64,000 bases of DNA from positions 1,302,001 to 1,366,000 of the forward strand of contig NZ_JAFEJA010000001.1 in assembly GCF_016919245.1 (NCBI RefSeq), given 5' to 3'. Positions within the stretch are counted from its first letter, which is position 1. Every line of letters starts with the position of its first letter. Under the pieces are notes generated by a model. The model made no database searches, was not told the origin of the DNA, and saw nothing but the letters and a program-made list of their open reading frames with translations. This document shows, in pieces, positions 37,067-45,162 of this stretch. Both the position numbers and the translations under genes were made by a program. This DNA is from Streptomyces zhihengii. GTDB taxonomy: Bacteria > Actinomycetota > Actinomycetes > Streptomycetales > Streptomycetaceae.

Positions 37067-37507
37067 GTGACGACGATGCTGGAATCCCCCGTCGCCTTAC
37101 GGCACGGGCGGGACCTCGTCAGTCCCGAGCTGTTCGAGAAGGTGTCGGAGTTCTGCGCGGAGGAGTACGGACACGAGCTGTCCACCGCCCGCCGGATCGT
37201 GGACCAGGCCCTTGCCTTCCTCAAGGTCATGGGCGACACCCGTGCGTTCGACATGACCCCGTCCGACGCCGTGGACCCCGGATGGCACTCGTTCGTGCTC
37301 CACACCCAGGCGTACGCCGCCTGGTGCGACGAGCAGTTCGGGTTCTTCCTCGGACACGAGCCCAGGGCCACCGTCCGCACCCGCCCGCTGATCGGTTCCG
37401 TGGTGGACCGCGTCAGGGCCGCCGGGTTCCACGTCGATGACCGGCTGTGGGGCGCGGCGAAGGACTGCAACCCGCCCGCGTGCTGCGGTGACGGCGACGG
37501 CTGCTGA
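37067..37507 (+). CDS. uncharacterised protein with DPGWHSF motif, Cys-rich tail and a TTA codon
   Basis: 146 residues from a GTG. The body has SPELFEKVSEFCAEEYGHEL, then RRIVDQALAFLKVM, then DPGWHSFVLHTQAYAAWCDEQ. The last 14 residues are Cys-rich (CNPPACCGDGDGC). This fits an actinobacterial family with a conserved WH-x-F-x-L-x-T core and a Cys-containing tail, found near Scr1-type regulators. The tail could bind metal or be a modified peptide. Codon 11 is TTA (37097-37099), which in Streptomyces makes translation depend on the bldA tRNA and links expression to development. I know of no activity. Confidence 0.75.
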   Translation: MTTMLESPVALRHGRDLVSPELFEKVSEFCAEEYGHELSTARRIVDQALAFLKVMGDTRAFDMTPSDAVDPGWHSFVLHTQAYAAWCDEQFGFFLGHEPRATVRTRPLIGSVVDRVRAAGFHVDDRLWGAAKDCNPPACCGDGDGC

Positions 37508-37580
37508 TCCACTCTCACCGAACGGAAGCCGTCCGGGCGTGGCCAAGGCGCCCGGACGGCCACAGCCAAGGGTTCCAAAG

Positions 37581-38012
37581 ATGAGCAGCAATGACGAGGG
37601 CCTGACCGGACGCAGTCGGGTCACTGTGTTCGCGATGTTCGGCACGGTCTTCGGCTACGCCACCCACCATCTTGACGAACGGCGGATCGGGGACGTGGCT
37701 GTGATCGGCCCCCTGACCCCCGGTGTCGAGTGGCCACGGCTGTGGCAGATGGCCCGCTCCTGTGGTCGGCCCGCAGCCAAGGAAACCGAACTCGCACAGT
37801 GGATTCTGATCCAGGCGACCCGGGCGTTCGTTTGTGGAAGCGACCGCATCGCGCAGTTCCCTGACCAGGGCTGGAAGCTGGAGCCCGGTGGGAAGCGCCT
37901 CAGCTTCGACGCCACCTACGCCAACCGAGATCATCTGTGGACCGGCAACCTGACCGTGGACGGTCTCAGCCCGGATCAGGTAGCTGAGCGCCCTTCGCTC
38001 TACCGAGCGTAG
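37581..38012 (+). CDS. hypothetical protein of the accessory patch
   Basis: 143 residues, soluble, no recognised domain: FAMFGTVFGYATHHLDERRIG, VIGPLTPGVEWPRLWQMA, ELAQWILIQATRAFVC and LTVDGLSPDQVAERPSLYRA. Codon usage looks coding throughout. The ATG at 37581 has only a weak AAGGG upstream. A strong palindromic terminator follows 30 bases after the stop. Confidence 0.6.
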   Translation: MSSNDEGLTGRSRVTVFAMFGTVFGYATHHLDERRIGDVAVIGPLTPGVEWPRLWQMARSCGRPAAKETELAQWILIQATRAFVCGSDRIAQFPDQGWKLEPGGKRLSFDATYANRDHLWTGNLTVDGLSPDQVAERPSLYRA

Positions 38013-38042
38013 TCCAGGTTGCAGTAGCCGAACCAACGAAAG

Positions 38043-38068
38043 AAGCCCCGGCCGATCGGCCGGGGCTT
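38043..38068. terminator. bidirectional terminator
   Basis: AAGCCCCGGCCG and its complement form a 12-bp stem with only two bases between (a 4-base GATC loop in practice). T-rich sequence follows on both strands, so it can serve the plus-strand gene ending at 38012 and the minus-strand remnant ending at 38088. Confidence 0.75.
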
Positions 38069-38087
38069 GCTTGGTTTGTTGGGAGGT

Positions 38088-38519
38088 TCAGAGCAGTGCG
38101 CGGAACAGGTTGGAATCGGAAAGCGGGGCGGCGGGGGGCCGCTTCACCGGCCTGTCCGCAGGAACGGGCTTCGGGGTCGGGCGGTAGGAGTCCAGGCGAA
38201 CCACTGTGGCGCGGTTCTCCTCACGCTCCGCTCTGGCCGACTGTGGCTCAGGGGGACGGAAACTGTCACCGCGCCCGACAGATCCGGGCCCAGGAGCAGA
38301 AGTACCCCACCCTGGACGACGGGCAGAGAGCACTGGGCTGGGTCGCGGTGGAGGAGGGGAACGCCTACCGGCTTCGGAAGCCGACACGATGGCCCGGTAC
38401 GGGCACTCACGTAAGGACGGAGCGCGCCGACTGGCCGCCTCCGGTGCGGGGCCGACTCGGCCTCTCGTCCCTGGTCTGAACTGGGGATTCGCTGGGCCGT
38501 TGGTCACGTGGTTGGTCAC
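38088..38519 (-). pseudogene. decayed coding remnants next to tRNA-Leu
   Basis: On the minus strand the last 45 or so codons before 38088 (ending SDSNLFRALL) show normal codon bias and stop 20 bases from a terminator, but upstream the frame loses bias. On the plus strand 38282-38400 shows equally good codon bias for another fragment (KYPTLDDGQRALGWVAVEEG) with no start or end. The stretch therefore looks like pieces of two broken genes rather than one intact ORF. I cannot name either family. Confidence 0.35.
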
Positions 38520-38535
38520 GCCACCGCCCGGAAAC

Positions 38536-38560
38536 GCAGAAAACCCCAGCGAACTGGGGT
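38536..38560 (-). terminator. rho-independent terminator of tRNA-Leu
   Basis: On the minus strand CCCCAG-TTCG-CTGGGG is followed by TTTTCTGC: a 6-bp stem, a stable UUCG tetraloop and a short U-tract, seven bases after the tRNA CCA end. Confidence 0.85.
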
Positions 38561-38566
38561 CTCAGC

Positions 38567-38654
38567 TGGTGTCCGAGGGGGGACTTGAACCCCCACGCCC
38601 GATAAAGGGCACTAGCACCTCAAGCTAGCGCGTCTGCCATTCCGCCACCCGGAC
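38567..38654 (-). tRNA. tRNA-Leu (anticodon GAG)
   Basis: The cloverleaf is complete: acceptor stem GTCCGGG/CTCGGAC, anticodon arm CTAGC-TTGAGGT-GCTAG giving anticodon GAG, a long variable arm typical of leucine (TGCCC TTTATC GGGCG), T-arm GGGGGTTCAAGTCCCCC, and an encoded CCA. It decodes CUC/CUU. Its 3' end faces the accessory patch at 34.8-38.5 kb, the side on which tRNA-targeting elements integrate. Confidence 0.97.
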
Positions 38655-38821
38655 CAGGTGGTCGGCCCCGGTCTCCCGCGGCGACATGGACAACAATACC
38701 AGGGGAATCAGGTGGCTCTCACCCACATATTGCGTGGTCAGGGCAGGTGGGAGATGAGGTCGCGGGCTCGTTGCAGCGTGTATCCGCCTGGTTGCCGTGC
38801 GCAGTGGCTACCGTCGGGCGG

Positions 38822-40132
38822 GTGAGTCAACGCAACCGCCGGCGGCCCCGCCCGCTGTCCCCGCTCCGTGAGCATCTGCGCGACACCTTCTGGTTCGCGC
38901 CCACCCTGGCGCTGGTCCTGGTCTTCGGGCTCTGGATCGCGGCGGACGCGCTGGACACGGCGATCCTGGACGCGCTCCAGCAGGACCAGGACTACGAGAC
39001 GGTGCGGACGCTGATCTCGTGGGCCGAGGACGCCAAGGTCATCGTGACCACGATCTCGTCCGCGATGATGACGTTCATCGGTGTCGTCTTCAGCATCTCG
39101 CTGGTCGCGGTGCAGATGGCGGCGGGCAACTTCAGTCCGCGCGTCGTGCGGATCTTCATCCGCAGCCGGATCAGCAAGCTCACCTTCGCGGTGTTCCTGT
39201 CGACGTTCCTGCTGTCGCTGCTGGTGCTCTCCTCGTACGACAGCGAGACGGACCCGGCGCGGGTCGCGTCGGTGCCGCTGGTGCAGAGCGCGGTGACGCT
39301 GCTGATGGTGGCGCTGAGTCTGCTGCTGTTCATCGCCTATGTGACCCAGACCCTCCAGCTCATGAAGGTCGGGCCGGTCGTCGAGCACGTGACCCGGGAG
39401 GCGTTCCGGACGCTGGGCAAGATGCGCGCGGCGGCGCCGAGCGAGGAGCCGCTGCCGCCGGAGGTGGCGCGGATCGCGCACAAGGGGCGTTCGGGGACGC
39501 TGCGTGACGTCCACGTCGCCCGGCTGGTGCGGACCGCCCAGCGGCGCGGGGCGGTGCTGCGGCTGGTGCCGAGGATCGGGGACTTCGTGGTGCCGGGCAC
39601 GCCGCTGATCGCCGTGCACGGGGGGCGTGCCGGGCTGCCGTGGGAGCGGCTGGTGCGGTCGGCGGTGTCGGTGGGGGTGGAGCGCACCTTCCACCAGGAC
39701 CTCGGGTTCGGGCTGCGGCAGCTCTCGGACATCGCGCTGAGGGCGCTGTCGCCCGCGGTGAACGACCCGACGACGGCGGTGCAGGCCGTCGACCGGATCG
39801 TGCAGTTCCTCGCGGCCGCGGCCCCGGTCCCGCTGGGCGCGGTGGCCCACCGGGACCGCCGCGCGGTGGTGCGCCTGGTCCAGGAGGGCCCGGGCTGGGG
39901 CGACCTCGTCGATCTCGGCTTCACGGAGATCCGGGGCTGCGCGATCGGCAGCCCGCAGGTGTCGCGCCGGCTCGCGGCGGGCTTCGACGATCTGCTGCGC
40001 ATCGTCCCCGAGACACGGCGCGCGCCGCTGGAGCGGCAGCGGGCGCTGCTGGTGCTGGCCGTGGAACGCTCGGTGCCGGAGGCCGCCGACCGCGCCTTCG
40101 CACTGACCCCCGACCGCCAGGGCATCGGCTGA
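38822..40132 (+). CDS. DUF2254 family membrane protein
   Basis: About 436 residues from the GTG at 38822 (TACCGT seven bases before it suggests a leaderless transcript; an upstream ATG at 38747 would add 25 residues). Four hydrophobic segments in the first half (FAPTLALVLVFGLWIAAD, TTISSAMMTFIGVVFSISLVAVQMA, FAVFLSTFLLSLLVLSS, LLMVALSLLLFIAYV) are followed by a cytoplasmic domain with GFGLRQLSDIALRALSPAVNDPTTA, the hallmark of DUF2254. The family is conserved in actinobacteria and proteobacteria but has no established role. A strong hairpin ends the unit. Confidence 0.85.
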   Translation: MSQRNRRRPRPLSPLREHLRDTFWFAPTLALVLVFGLWIAADALDTAILDALQQDQDYETVRTLISWAEDAKVIVTTISSAMMTFIGVVFSISLVAVQMAAGNFSPRVVRIFIRSRISKLTFAVFLSTFLLSLLVLSSYDSETDPARVASVPLVQSAVTLLMVALSLLLFIAYVTQTLQLMKVGPVVEHVTREAFRTLGKMRAAAPSEEPLPPEVARIAHKGRSGTLRDVHVARLVRTAQRRGAVLRLVPRIGDFVVPGTPLIAVHGGRAGLPWERLVRSAVSVGVERTFHQDLGFGLRQLSDIALRALSPAVNDPTTAVQAVDRIVQFLAAAAPVPLGAVAHRDRRAVVRLVQEGPGWGDLVDLGFTEIRGCAIGSPQVSRRLAAGFDDLLRIVPETRRAPLERQRALLVLAVERSVPEAADRAFALTPDRQGIG

Positions 40133-40190
40133 CGGCGGCGCGCCCCCGGGCCACCGGCGGGCGCGGAGCGCGCGGGCGGGCGCCGAGAAC

Positions 40191-40276
40191 GCGGACAACC
40201 GGCGCCCGGGGCAGCCAGGCGGAAGCTGGGCGCGCGGACAACCGGCGCGCGGGGCAGCCGGGCGGAAGCTGGGCGC
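40191..40276. repeat. tandem duplication of a 43-bp unit
   Basis: Two adjacent copies starting GCGGACAACCGGCGC differ at two positions. They lie in the convergent gap between the DUF2254 and acid phosphatase genes, and nothing suggests that they are expressed. Confidence 0.8.
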
Positions 40277-40332
40277 GCGGGCGACCCGTGGACGCGGCAC
40301 GGGCGCGACGGGCCCGTGCGGGTTGCCCGCCA

Positions 40333-40376
40333 CGGGTGGCCGGGGCGGCCGGAACACCGGCCGCCCCGGCCACCCG
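40333..40376. terminator. bidirectional terminator between convergent genes
   Basis: A perfect 20-bp stem (40333-40352 with 40357-40376) and an AACA loop, 20 bases beyond the stop of the acid phosphatase gene and 200 beyond the DUF2254 gene. Confidence 0.75.
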
Positions 40377-40396
40377 GACGTTCCCGCCCTCCCCGG

Positions 40397-41059
40397 CTAC
40401 GACAACTGCCCGTCGTACTCGGGGAGCTTGTACGCCTTCTCGGCGTGGCCGCCGACGATGTCGGTGGTGTTGTTGCCGATGTTGGCGATGATCGTGTAGC
40501 CCTTGCCCTCGATCTCGGCGCGCTTCTCCGTCTTGTAGGCGCTGACCTCCTCGAAGAGGTCCGGCAGGTCGCGTACGTACAGTCCGTCGACGGGGTAGCC
40601 GGCCTTCTTCAGGTTCCAGTCGGTGAGGGAGTGGATGATGCCGGGCCGGGCGGTGACGAAGAAGACGGCGACGCCCCGGGAGTCGGCCCAGCGGGCCAGG
40701 TCGCGGACCTCGGTGACGGCCGGGGTGGGGAGCTTCCAGAAGGGGTGGAAGTGGGTCTCCAGGGAGGTGTTGTCGATGTCGAGGACGATCGCCTGCTTCT
40801 TGCCGCCCGCGTCGGCGGAACGGGCCTCGATCCAGGCGCGCGCCCCGGTGAGGGCGGCGGTGACGTCGCGCTGCCAGGTCGCGTAGTCGACGCTCGCCGT
40901 GCCGGCGGAAGCGGAGGCGGCGGGAGCGGAGGCGGTGGCGGCGGTGGGCCGGTCGGGCGCCGATTCGAGGGCGGTGGCCTGGGCCACCGGGCCGGCGGCG
41001 AGGGCGAGTCCGGCCGCGAGGGTGACGGCGGCGCGGGTGGTCGTGGCGCGTGCATGCAT
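40397..41059 (-). CDS. secreted HAD-superfamily acid phosphatase
   Basis: 220 residues with a signal peptide (RAAVTLAAGLALAAGPVAQA-TA). The catalytic loop AIVLDIDNTSLET carries the DxDxT pattern of HAD phosphatases. FFVTARPG supplies the motif II Thr, the later conserved Lys is probably in NLKKAGYP, and the acidic motif III is represented by IIANIGNNTTDIVGG, where Asn replaces the usual first Asp. It resembles class B/plant acid phosphatase-like proteins of streptomycetes that strip phosphate from exogenous esters. The motif III change leaves metal binding slightly uncertain. No PhoP box was identified upstream. Confidence 0.85.
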   Translation of the reverse strand: MHARATTTRAAVTLAAGLALAAGPVAQATALESAPDRPTAATASAPAASASAGTASVDYATWQRDVTAALTGARAWIEARSADAGGKKQAIVLDIDNTSLETHFHPFWKLPTPAVTEVRDLARWADSRGVAVFFVTARPGIIHSLTDWNLKKAGYPVDGLYVRDLPDLFEEVSAYKTEKRAEIEGKGYTIIANIGNNTTDIVGGHAEKAYKLPEYDGQLS

Positions 41060-41179
41060 GGGGGGTCTCCTGGGTGTGGAACCAGCTCAGGGCCCGTTCG
41101 CCGTGGTCTCCGGCGAACGAGTTGACATGCTCGCGCCCCATCATGGACGGAAGACGACGTTCTTACTACCGGTCGGTAG

Positions 41180-41205
41180 CGACTTCTCCGAACAAGGACT
41201 TCTCC
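41180..41205. repeat. short direct repeat GACTTCTCCGAAC
   Basis: Two copies of GACTTCTCCGAAC lie in tandem, with a third partial GATCCGAAC, between the acid phosphatase promoter side and the terminator of the ebo-type operon. Possible operator or slippage product. Confidence 0.35.
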
Positions 41206-41223
41206 GAACGGATCCGAACAGGG

Positions 41224-41260
41224 CGGCCCCGCCCGGGTGTCGTGCACCCGGGCGGGGCCG
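41224..41260 (-). terminator. terminator of the ebo-type operon
   Basis: A perfect 16-bp stem (CGGCCCCGCCCGGGTG and complement) with a 5-base loop, 23 bases beyond the last stop of the operon. Four copies of CCGTCAGCT follow between it and the stop codon. Confidence 0.75.
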
Positions 41261-41283
41261 TTCCGTCAGCTCCGTCAGCTCCG

Positions 41284-42459
41284 TCAGCTCCTGGAACGCA
41301 GCGCGGCCAGGTTGTCGTAGCTCGCCCGGGCCACCTCGAGGGACTGCCCCGGGACCGTGGCGCTGGGCGCGCCGTCGTGCTCGATCATCGGGTTGTGGTA
41401 GTTCTTCGCCCCCACCCGCCGGAAGAACGTCCGGTAGTCGATGTCGCCCTCGCCGAAGGTGACCATGTCGTAGCCCTGGCCGTTCTGGGTGTTGACGGTG
41501 CCGTCCTTGGCGTGGAACAGCGGGTAGCGGTGGTTGTGGCGGGCGACCAGGCCCGCCGGGTCGAAGACCTGCTCCACCGTGGAGCCGTCGTGCGCGGTGT
41601 AGGAGCGGAACTTGTACTGGGCGACGTGCGCCCAGTAGACGTCCATCTCCAGCCAGACCAGGCGCGGGTCCGTCCGCTTGAGGAAGTACTCCAGCTTGCG
41701 GATGCCGGAGCTGCGCGTCGGGCGGCCCTGGGCGTCGAGCGGGCCGCCGTCCAGCAGGAAGCCGTAGGCGGCGTCGTGGTTGTGGGTGTAGAGCTTGATC
41801 CCCTCGCGCCGGGCGACGGCGCCGAGCGCGTTCCACTTGTCCGCGGCCACGTCCCAGTCGGCCCGGTAGGAGCTGCCGGTGGGGTCGCCGCCGGTTCCCA
41901 TGTGGTCCATGCCGAGGATGTTGGCGATCTCCAGGTGCCGTTTGAAGGTGTCGAGGTCGGGGGTGCTCAGCGGCCAGGAGCCGGGGATGAAGCCGTGGTT
42001 GCCCTGGGCGCGCAGGCCGTAGTCGTCCAGCCAGGAGCGCAGCAGTCTCGCGCCCTGCACCGTCTCCAGGTCGGCGCCGCCCGGGGCGTTGGCGTGCTGG
42101 CGGTAGCCGGCGAACTCCACCTGGCGGTAGCCGTACCGGGAGAGCCGGCGGAAGACCTCGCGGAAGCCGGACGGGAGGTCGGTGGTGAGCGGGTCGCGTC
42201 CCGTGGCGTCGCGGACGGTGTAGAGGATGATGCCGCGCTTGTCGGCCGGCACCAGGACCGAGCCGCGGCCGGGGCCGTGGCCCTGGTGGGGGCCGCCGTG
42301 CGGGCCGCCGTGGGCGACGGCCGGCGCGGCGCCGAAGACCGGGGCCGCGACGGCGGCGCCGGCGACGGCGGTGCAGGTGCTGAGGAAGCGGCGGCGGCTG
42401 ACGCCCAGGGAGCGGCGCAGGGAGTCGCCGGTGGCGGATTCGTCGCTGAACGCGGTCAC
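41284..42459 (-). CDS. Tat-exported sugar phosphate isomerase/epimerase-like protein
   Basis: 391 residues. The N-terminus has a twin-arginine signal (SRRRFLSTCTAVAGAAVAAP) followed by a His/Gly-rich stretch (HGGPHGGPHQGHG) and a xylose-isomerase-like TIM barrel: GYRQVEFAGY, IANILGMDHMGTGG, IKLYTHNHD, LVWLEMDVYW and NPMIEHDG hold the usual metal-binding Glu/Asp/His positions. Export folded through Tat fits a metal cofactor loaded in the cytoplasm. Substrate unknown. It follows the EboF-like gene by 69 bases and starts with GTG, and may be an accessory member of the operon. Confidence 0.82.
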   Translation of the reverse strand: MTAFSDESATGDSLRRSLGVSRRRFLSTCTAVAGAAVAAPVFGAAPAVAHGGPHGGPHQGHGPGRGSVLVPADKRGIILYTVRDATGRDPLTTDLPSGFREVFRRLSRYGYRQVEFAGYRQHANAPGGADLETVQGARLLRSWLDDYGLRAQGNHGFIPGSWPLSTPDLDTFKRHLEIANILGMDHMGTGGDPTGSSYRADWDVAADKWNALGAVARREGIKLYTHNHDAAYGFLLDGGPLDAQGRPTRSSGIRKLEYFLKRTDPRLVWLEMDVYWAHVAQYKFRSYTAHDGSTVEQVFDPAGLVARHNHRYPLFHAKDGTVNTQNGQGYDMVTFGEGDIDYRTFFRRVGAKNYHNPMIEHDGAPSATVPGQSLEVARASYDNLAALRSRS

Positions 42460-42528
42460 GTGTTCTCTCTCTCGTGTGGGCCGTGCGGGACGTGAGGGGC
42501 GGGATCGGGGAGCGCCGCGGGCGGCGGT

Positions 42529-43983
42529 TCAGGAGCGCGCGGGGGCGTGCTCCGCGGCCGGTCCGAGACCGGCCAGCCGCAGCAGCAGGGACTTCACTTC
42601 GGTGGCCGCGACGCGGCCGTTCACGGCGTGGGGGGTGGAGCACAGGACGAGCGGACCTTCGTCGTCGCTCGCCGGGAGGCGGCCGTGGCTGCCGCGGATG
42701 GGCGAGGGGTCCAGCGGCACGACGGCGAGCCGGTAGCGCATGCCGACCTTCTTGCGGGCGATCGCCGCGGCGGCCTTCAGCCGCACATAGGGGTCTTCCG
42801 GGTCCATGAACAGCTCGACCGGGTCGTAGCCGGGTTTGCGGTGGATCTCGACGAGCTGCGCGAAGTCGGGCGCGCGGGCGTCGTCGAGCCAGTAGTAGTA
42901 GGTGAACCAGGCGTCCGGGTCGGCGACGGCGACGAGTTCGCCCGAGCGCGGGTGGTCGAGGCCGTGCGCCTTCTTGCCCTCGTCGTCCAGGAGCAGGTCG
43001 ACGCCCGGCAGGGAGGCCAGCACCTCGCGGGTGGCCTCCAGGTCCTCGGGACTGCGCACGTAGACATGGGCGAGCTGGTGGTCGGCGACGGCGAAGGCGC
43101 GGGACGCCATCGGGTCGAGGTACTCCATGCCGTCCTGGGTGTGGACCTCCAGGAGTCCGGCCCGCCGCAGGGCCCGGTTGATGTCCACCGGGCGGCTCAC
43201 CCGGGTGATGCCGTACTCGGACAGGGCGACGACCGTGCGCCCTTCGCGCCGGGCGTCGTCGAGCAGCGGGCCGATGACGGTGTCCAGCTCCGCCGCGGCC
43301 CGGTGCGAGCGCGGGTCGTCGGGGCCGTAGCGCTGGAGGTCGTAGTCGAGGTGGGGCAGGTAGCACAGGGTGAGGTCGGGCCGGCGGGTGCGCATGATGT
43401 GGCGGGTGGCGTCGGCGATCCACCGGCTGGAGACGATGCCGGCGCCCGGTCCCCAGAAGTGGAACAGGGGGAACGTGCCGAACTCCGCGGTGAGTTCGTC
43501 GTGGAGCTCGGGCGGGCGGGTGTAGCAGTCGGGCTCCTTGCGGCCGTCGGCGTAGTAGACGGGGCGGGGGGTGACGGTGATGTCGGTGTCGGCGCCCATC
43601 GCGTACCACCAGCAGATGTTGGCGACGGTGTAGCCGGGGTGGGCGCGCCGGGCGGCGTCCCAGATCTTGTCGCCGGAGACCAGCCCGTTGTGCTGGCGCC
43701 ACAGCAGGACGTCGCCGAGTTCCCTGAAGTACCAGCCGTTGGCGACGATGCCGTGCTCGGCGGGGAGGGTGCCGGTGAGGAAGGTGGACTGGGCGGCGCA
43801 GGTGACCGCGGGCAGGACGGTCGACAGCGGGGAGCGCGAGCCCGCGTCCGCGAGGGCCCTCAGGTTTGGCATGTGGTCGAGGAGCCGGGGGGTGAGGCCG
43901 ACGACGTCCAGGACGAGCAGCGGGGTCGGGCTCCGGGTGCCGTCGGCGGGGGTGCCGCCGGTGCCGTCGGTGAGGTGGCTCAT
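42529..43983 (-). CDS. alkaline phosphatase/nucleotide pyrophosphatase family protein (EboF-like)
   Basis: 484 residues, no signal peptide. The phosphodiesterase fold is indicated by LLVLDVVGLTPRLLDHMPNL at the start, a nucleophile loop AQSTFLTG, NGWYFRE, and metal-ligand regions YLPHLDYDLQRYGPDD, VALSEYGI and FAVADHQLAHV. This family provides EboF of the ebo operon, proposed to act on a phosphorylated intermediate. The ATG overlaps the EboE-like stop (ATGA), which supports membership in the pathway. The exact substrate is unknown. Confidence 0.82.
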   Translation of the reverse strand: MSHLTDGTGGTPADGTRSPTPLLVLDVVGLTPRLLDHMPNLRALADAGSRSPLSTVLPAVTCAAQSTFLTGTLPAEHGIVANGWYFRELGDVLLWRQHNGLVSGDKIWDAARRAHPGYTVANICWWYAMGADTDITVTPRPVYYADGRKEPDCYTRPPELHDELTAEFGTFPLFHFWGPGAGIVSSRWIADATRHIMRTRRPDLTLCYLPHLDYDLQRYGPDDPRSHRAAAELDTVIGPLLDDARREGRTVVALSEYGITRVSRPVDINRALRRAGLLEVHTQDGMEYLDPMASRAFAVADHQLAHVYVRSPEDLEATREVLASLPGVDLLLDDEGKKAHGLDHPRSGELVAVADPDAWFTYYYWLDDARAPDFAQLVEIHRKPGYDPVELFMDPEDPYVRLKAAAAIARKKVGMRYRLAVVPLDPSPIRGSHGRLPASDDEGPLVLCSTPHAVNGRVAATEVKSLLLRLAGLGPAAEHAPARS

Positions 43984-45152
43984 GGCAGCTCCTTGAGTCC
44001 GAGGTCGGTCAGCAGGTCGCGGGCCAGGGTGAGTTCGGCGGCGATGCCGTCGGCGAGCTGGGTGCGGTTGCGGGGCCGCAGCTCGGGCGGGAGCGCCTGC
44101 CAGGTGTAGGTCTCGACCTCCAGGTGGCGGGTGCGGGGGGCCGGCCCGCCGACGAGCAGCGCCAGGGTCTCCGTGAGGACCGGCAGTGTGGAGGTGAGCG
44201 GCGGGGCGGGCGGGGCGTGCAGGGGGACGTGGAAGTGGGAGCGCCAGGGGCTCCCGTCGGGCAGGGCCGCGCCGCCGACCGCCTCGGCCAGGTCGTCGGT
44301 GCCGCGCAGCCCGGCCGCGGTGCTGGTGCGGGTCTGGTGCAGGAAGCGGGGTTCGGCGAAGGCGGCGAGGGCCTCGCGGACCTCGGGCAGGTGCGGGTGC
44401 TCGGCGTGCAGGGCGGCGGAGAGCTGGGCCTTCGGGACGGAGACGCCCGCGTCGGCGAGCGCGGTGAGCGCCGTGCGCGGGTCCTCGAAGGAGGTCGCCA
44501 GATGGCAGGTGTCGACGCAGACGCCGATGCGGTGCGGGGCGCCGACGGCCGTGATCGGGGCGATGGCGTCGGCCGTGGTCTCCACGGTGCAGCCGGGCTC
44601 CGGTTCCAGGGCGATCCGGATGGATCTGCCGGTCAGCTCCTGGAGGGCGTCGAGGCGTTCGGCGAGGGTGGCCAGGGCGGCGCGGGCGGTCTCGGCCCGG
44701 TCCGCGCCGAAGTCCGTGCGCCAGGCGAGCGGGAGGGTGGAGACGCTGCCCTCGGTGACGTCGTCGGGCAGCAGGGCGGCGAGCAGCCGGGCCAGGTCGG
44801 TGGTGTGGGCGAGGCGCTCCGGGTCCGTCCAGTCCGGCCGGTAGACGCGGTACTTGACCTCCTCGGCGCCGAAGCCCTCGTAGGGGAAGCCGTTGAGGGT
44901 GACGACCTCCAGTCCTCTGCGCTCCAGCTCCGCGCGCAGTCCGCGCAGCGCGGCGGGGTCGTTGATCAGGGCGTGGGCGGCGTCCCTGGCGAGCCACAGG
45001 CCGATGCCGAGCCGGTCGCGGCCGAGGCGGCGGCGGACCGGTTCGCAGTGGTCGCGGAGCTGGGCGAGGACGCCTTCGAGGGTCTCGGCCGGGTGGACGT
45101 TGGTGCAGTAGGAGAGATGGACGACGGACCCGTCGGGGTGGCGGAAGCGCAT
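43980..45152 (-). CDS. EboE-like metabolite traffic protein (TIM-barrel)
   Basis: 390 residues of the xylose-isomerase-like fold with EboE features: MRFRHPDGSVVHLSYCTNVHPAETLEGV at the N-terminus, LGIGLWLARDAA, EVVTLNGFPYEGFG, VKYRVYRPDW, ALEPEPGCTVE, RIGVCVDTCHLA and HFHVPLH, which contribute metal-binding Glu, Asp and His. In organisms with the ebo operon this protein is linked to processing or trafficking of a secondary metabolite. It lies 10 bases after the TatD-like gene. Confidence 0.85.
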   Translation of the reverse strand: MRFRHPDGSVVHLSYCTNVHPAETLEGVLAQLRDHCEPVRRRLGRDRLGIGLWLARDAAHALINDPAALRGLRAELERRGLEVVTLNGFPYEGFGAEEVKYRVYRPDWTDPERLAHTTDLARLLAALLPDDVTEGSVSTLPLAWRTDFGADRAETARAALATLAERLDALQELTGRSIRIALEPEPGCTVETTADAIAPITAVGAPHRIGVCVDTCHLATSFEDPRTALTALADAGVSVPKAQLSAALHAEHPHLPEVREALAAFAEPRFLHQTRTSTAAGLRGTDDLAEAVGGAALPDGSPWRSHFHVPLHAPPAPPLTSTLPVLTETLALLVGGPAPRTRHLEVETYTWQALPPELRPRNRTQLADGIAAELTLARDLLTDLGLKELP

Positions 45153-45162
45153 CCGGGGGACC

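Noticed and set aside
38206..38628. Plus-strand frame ending in EGGLEPPRPIKGTSTSS
   Set aside because: The ending is the antisense translation of the tRNA-Leu gene, a common artefact. I do not take it as proof of an integrase, although the region upstream may contain gene remnants.
38567..38654. A second copy of the tRNA 3' end as an att repeat
   Set aside because: I looked for the TTCAAGTCCCCC/acceptor sequence in the accessory patch and in the gap at 34.2-34.8 kb and saw none, so no attachment-site pair is claimed.
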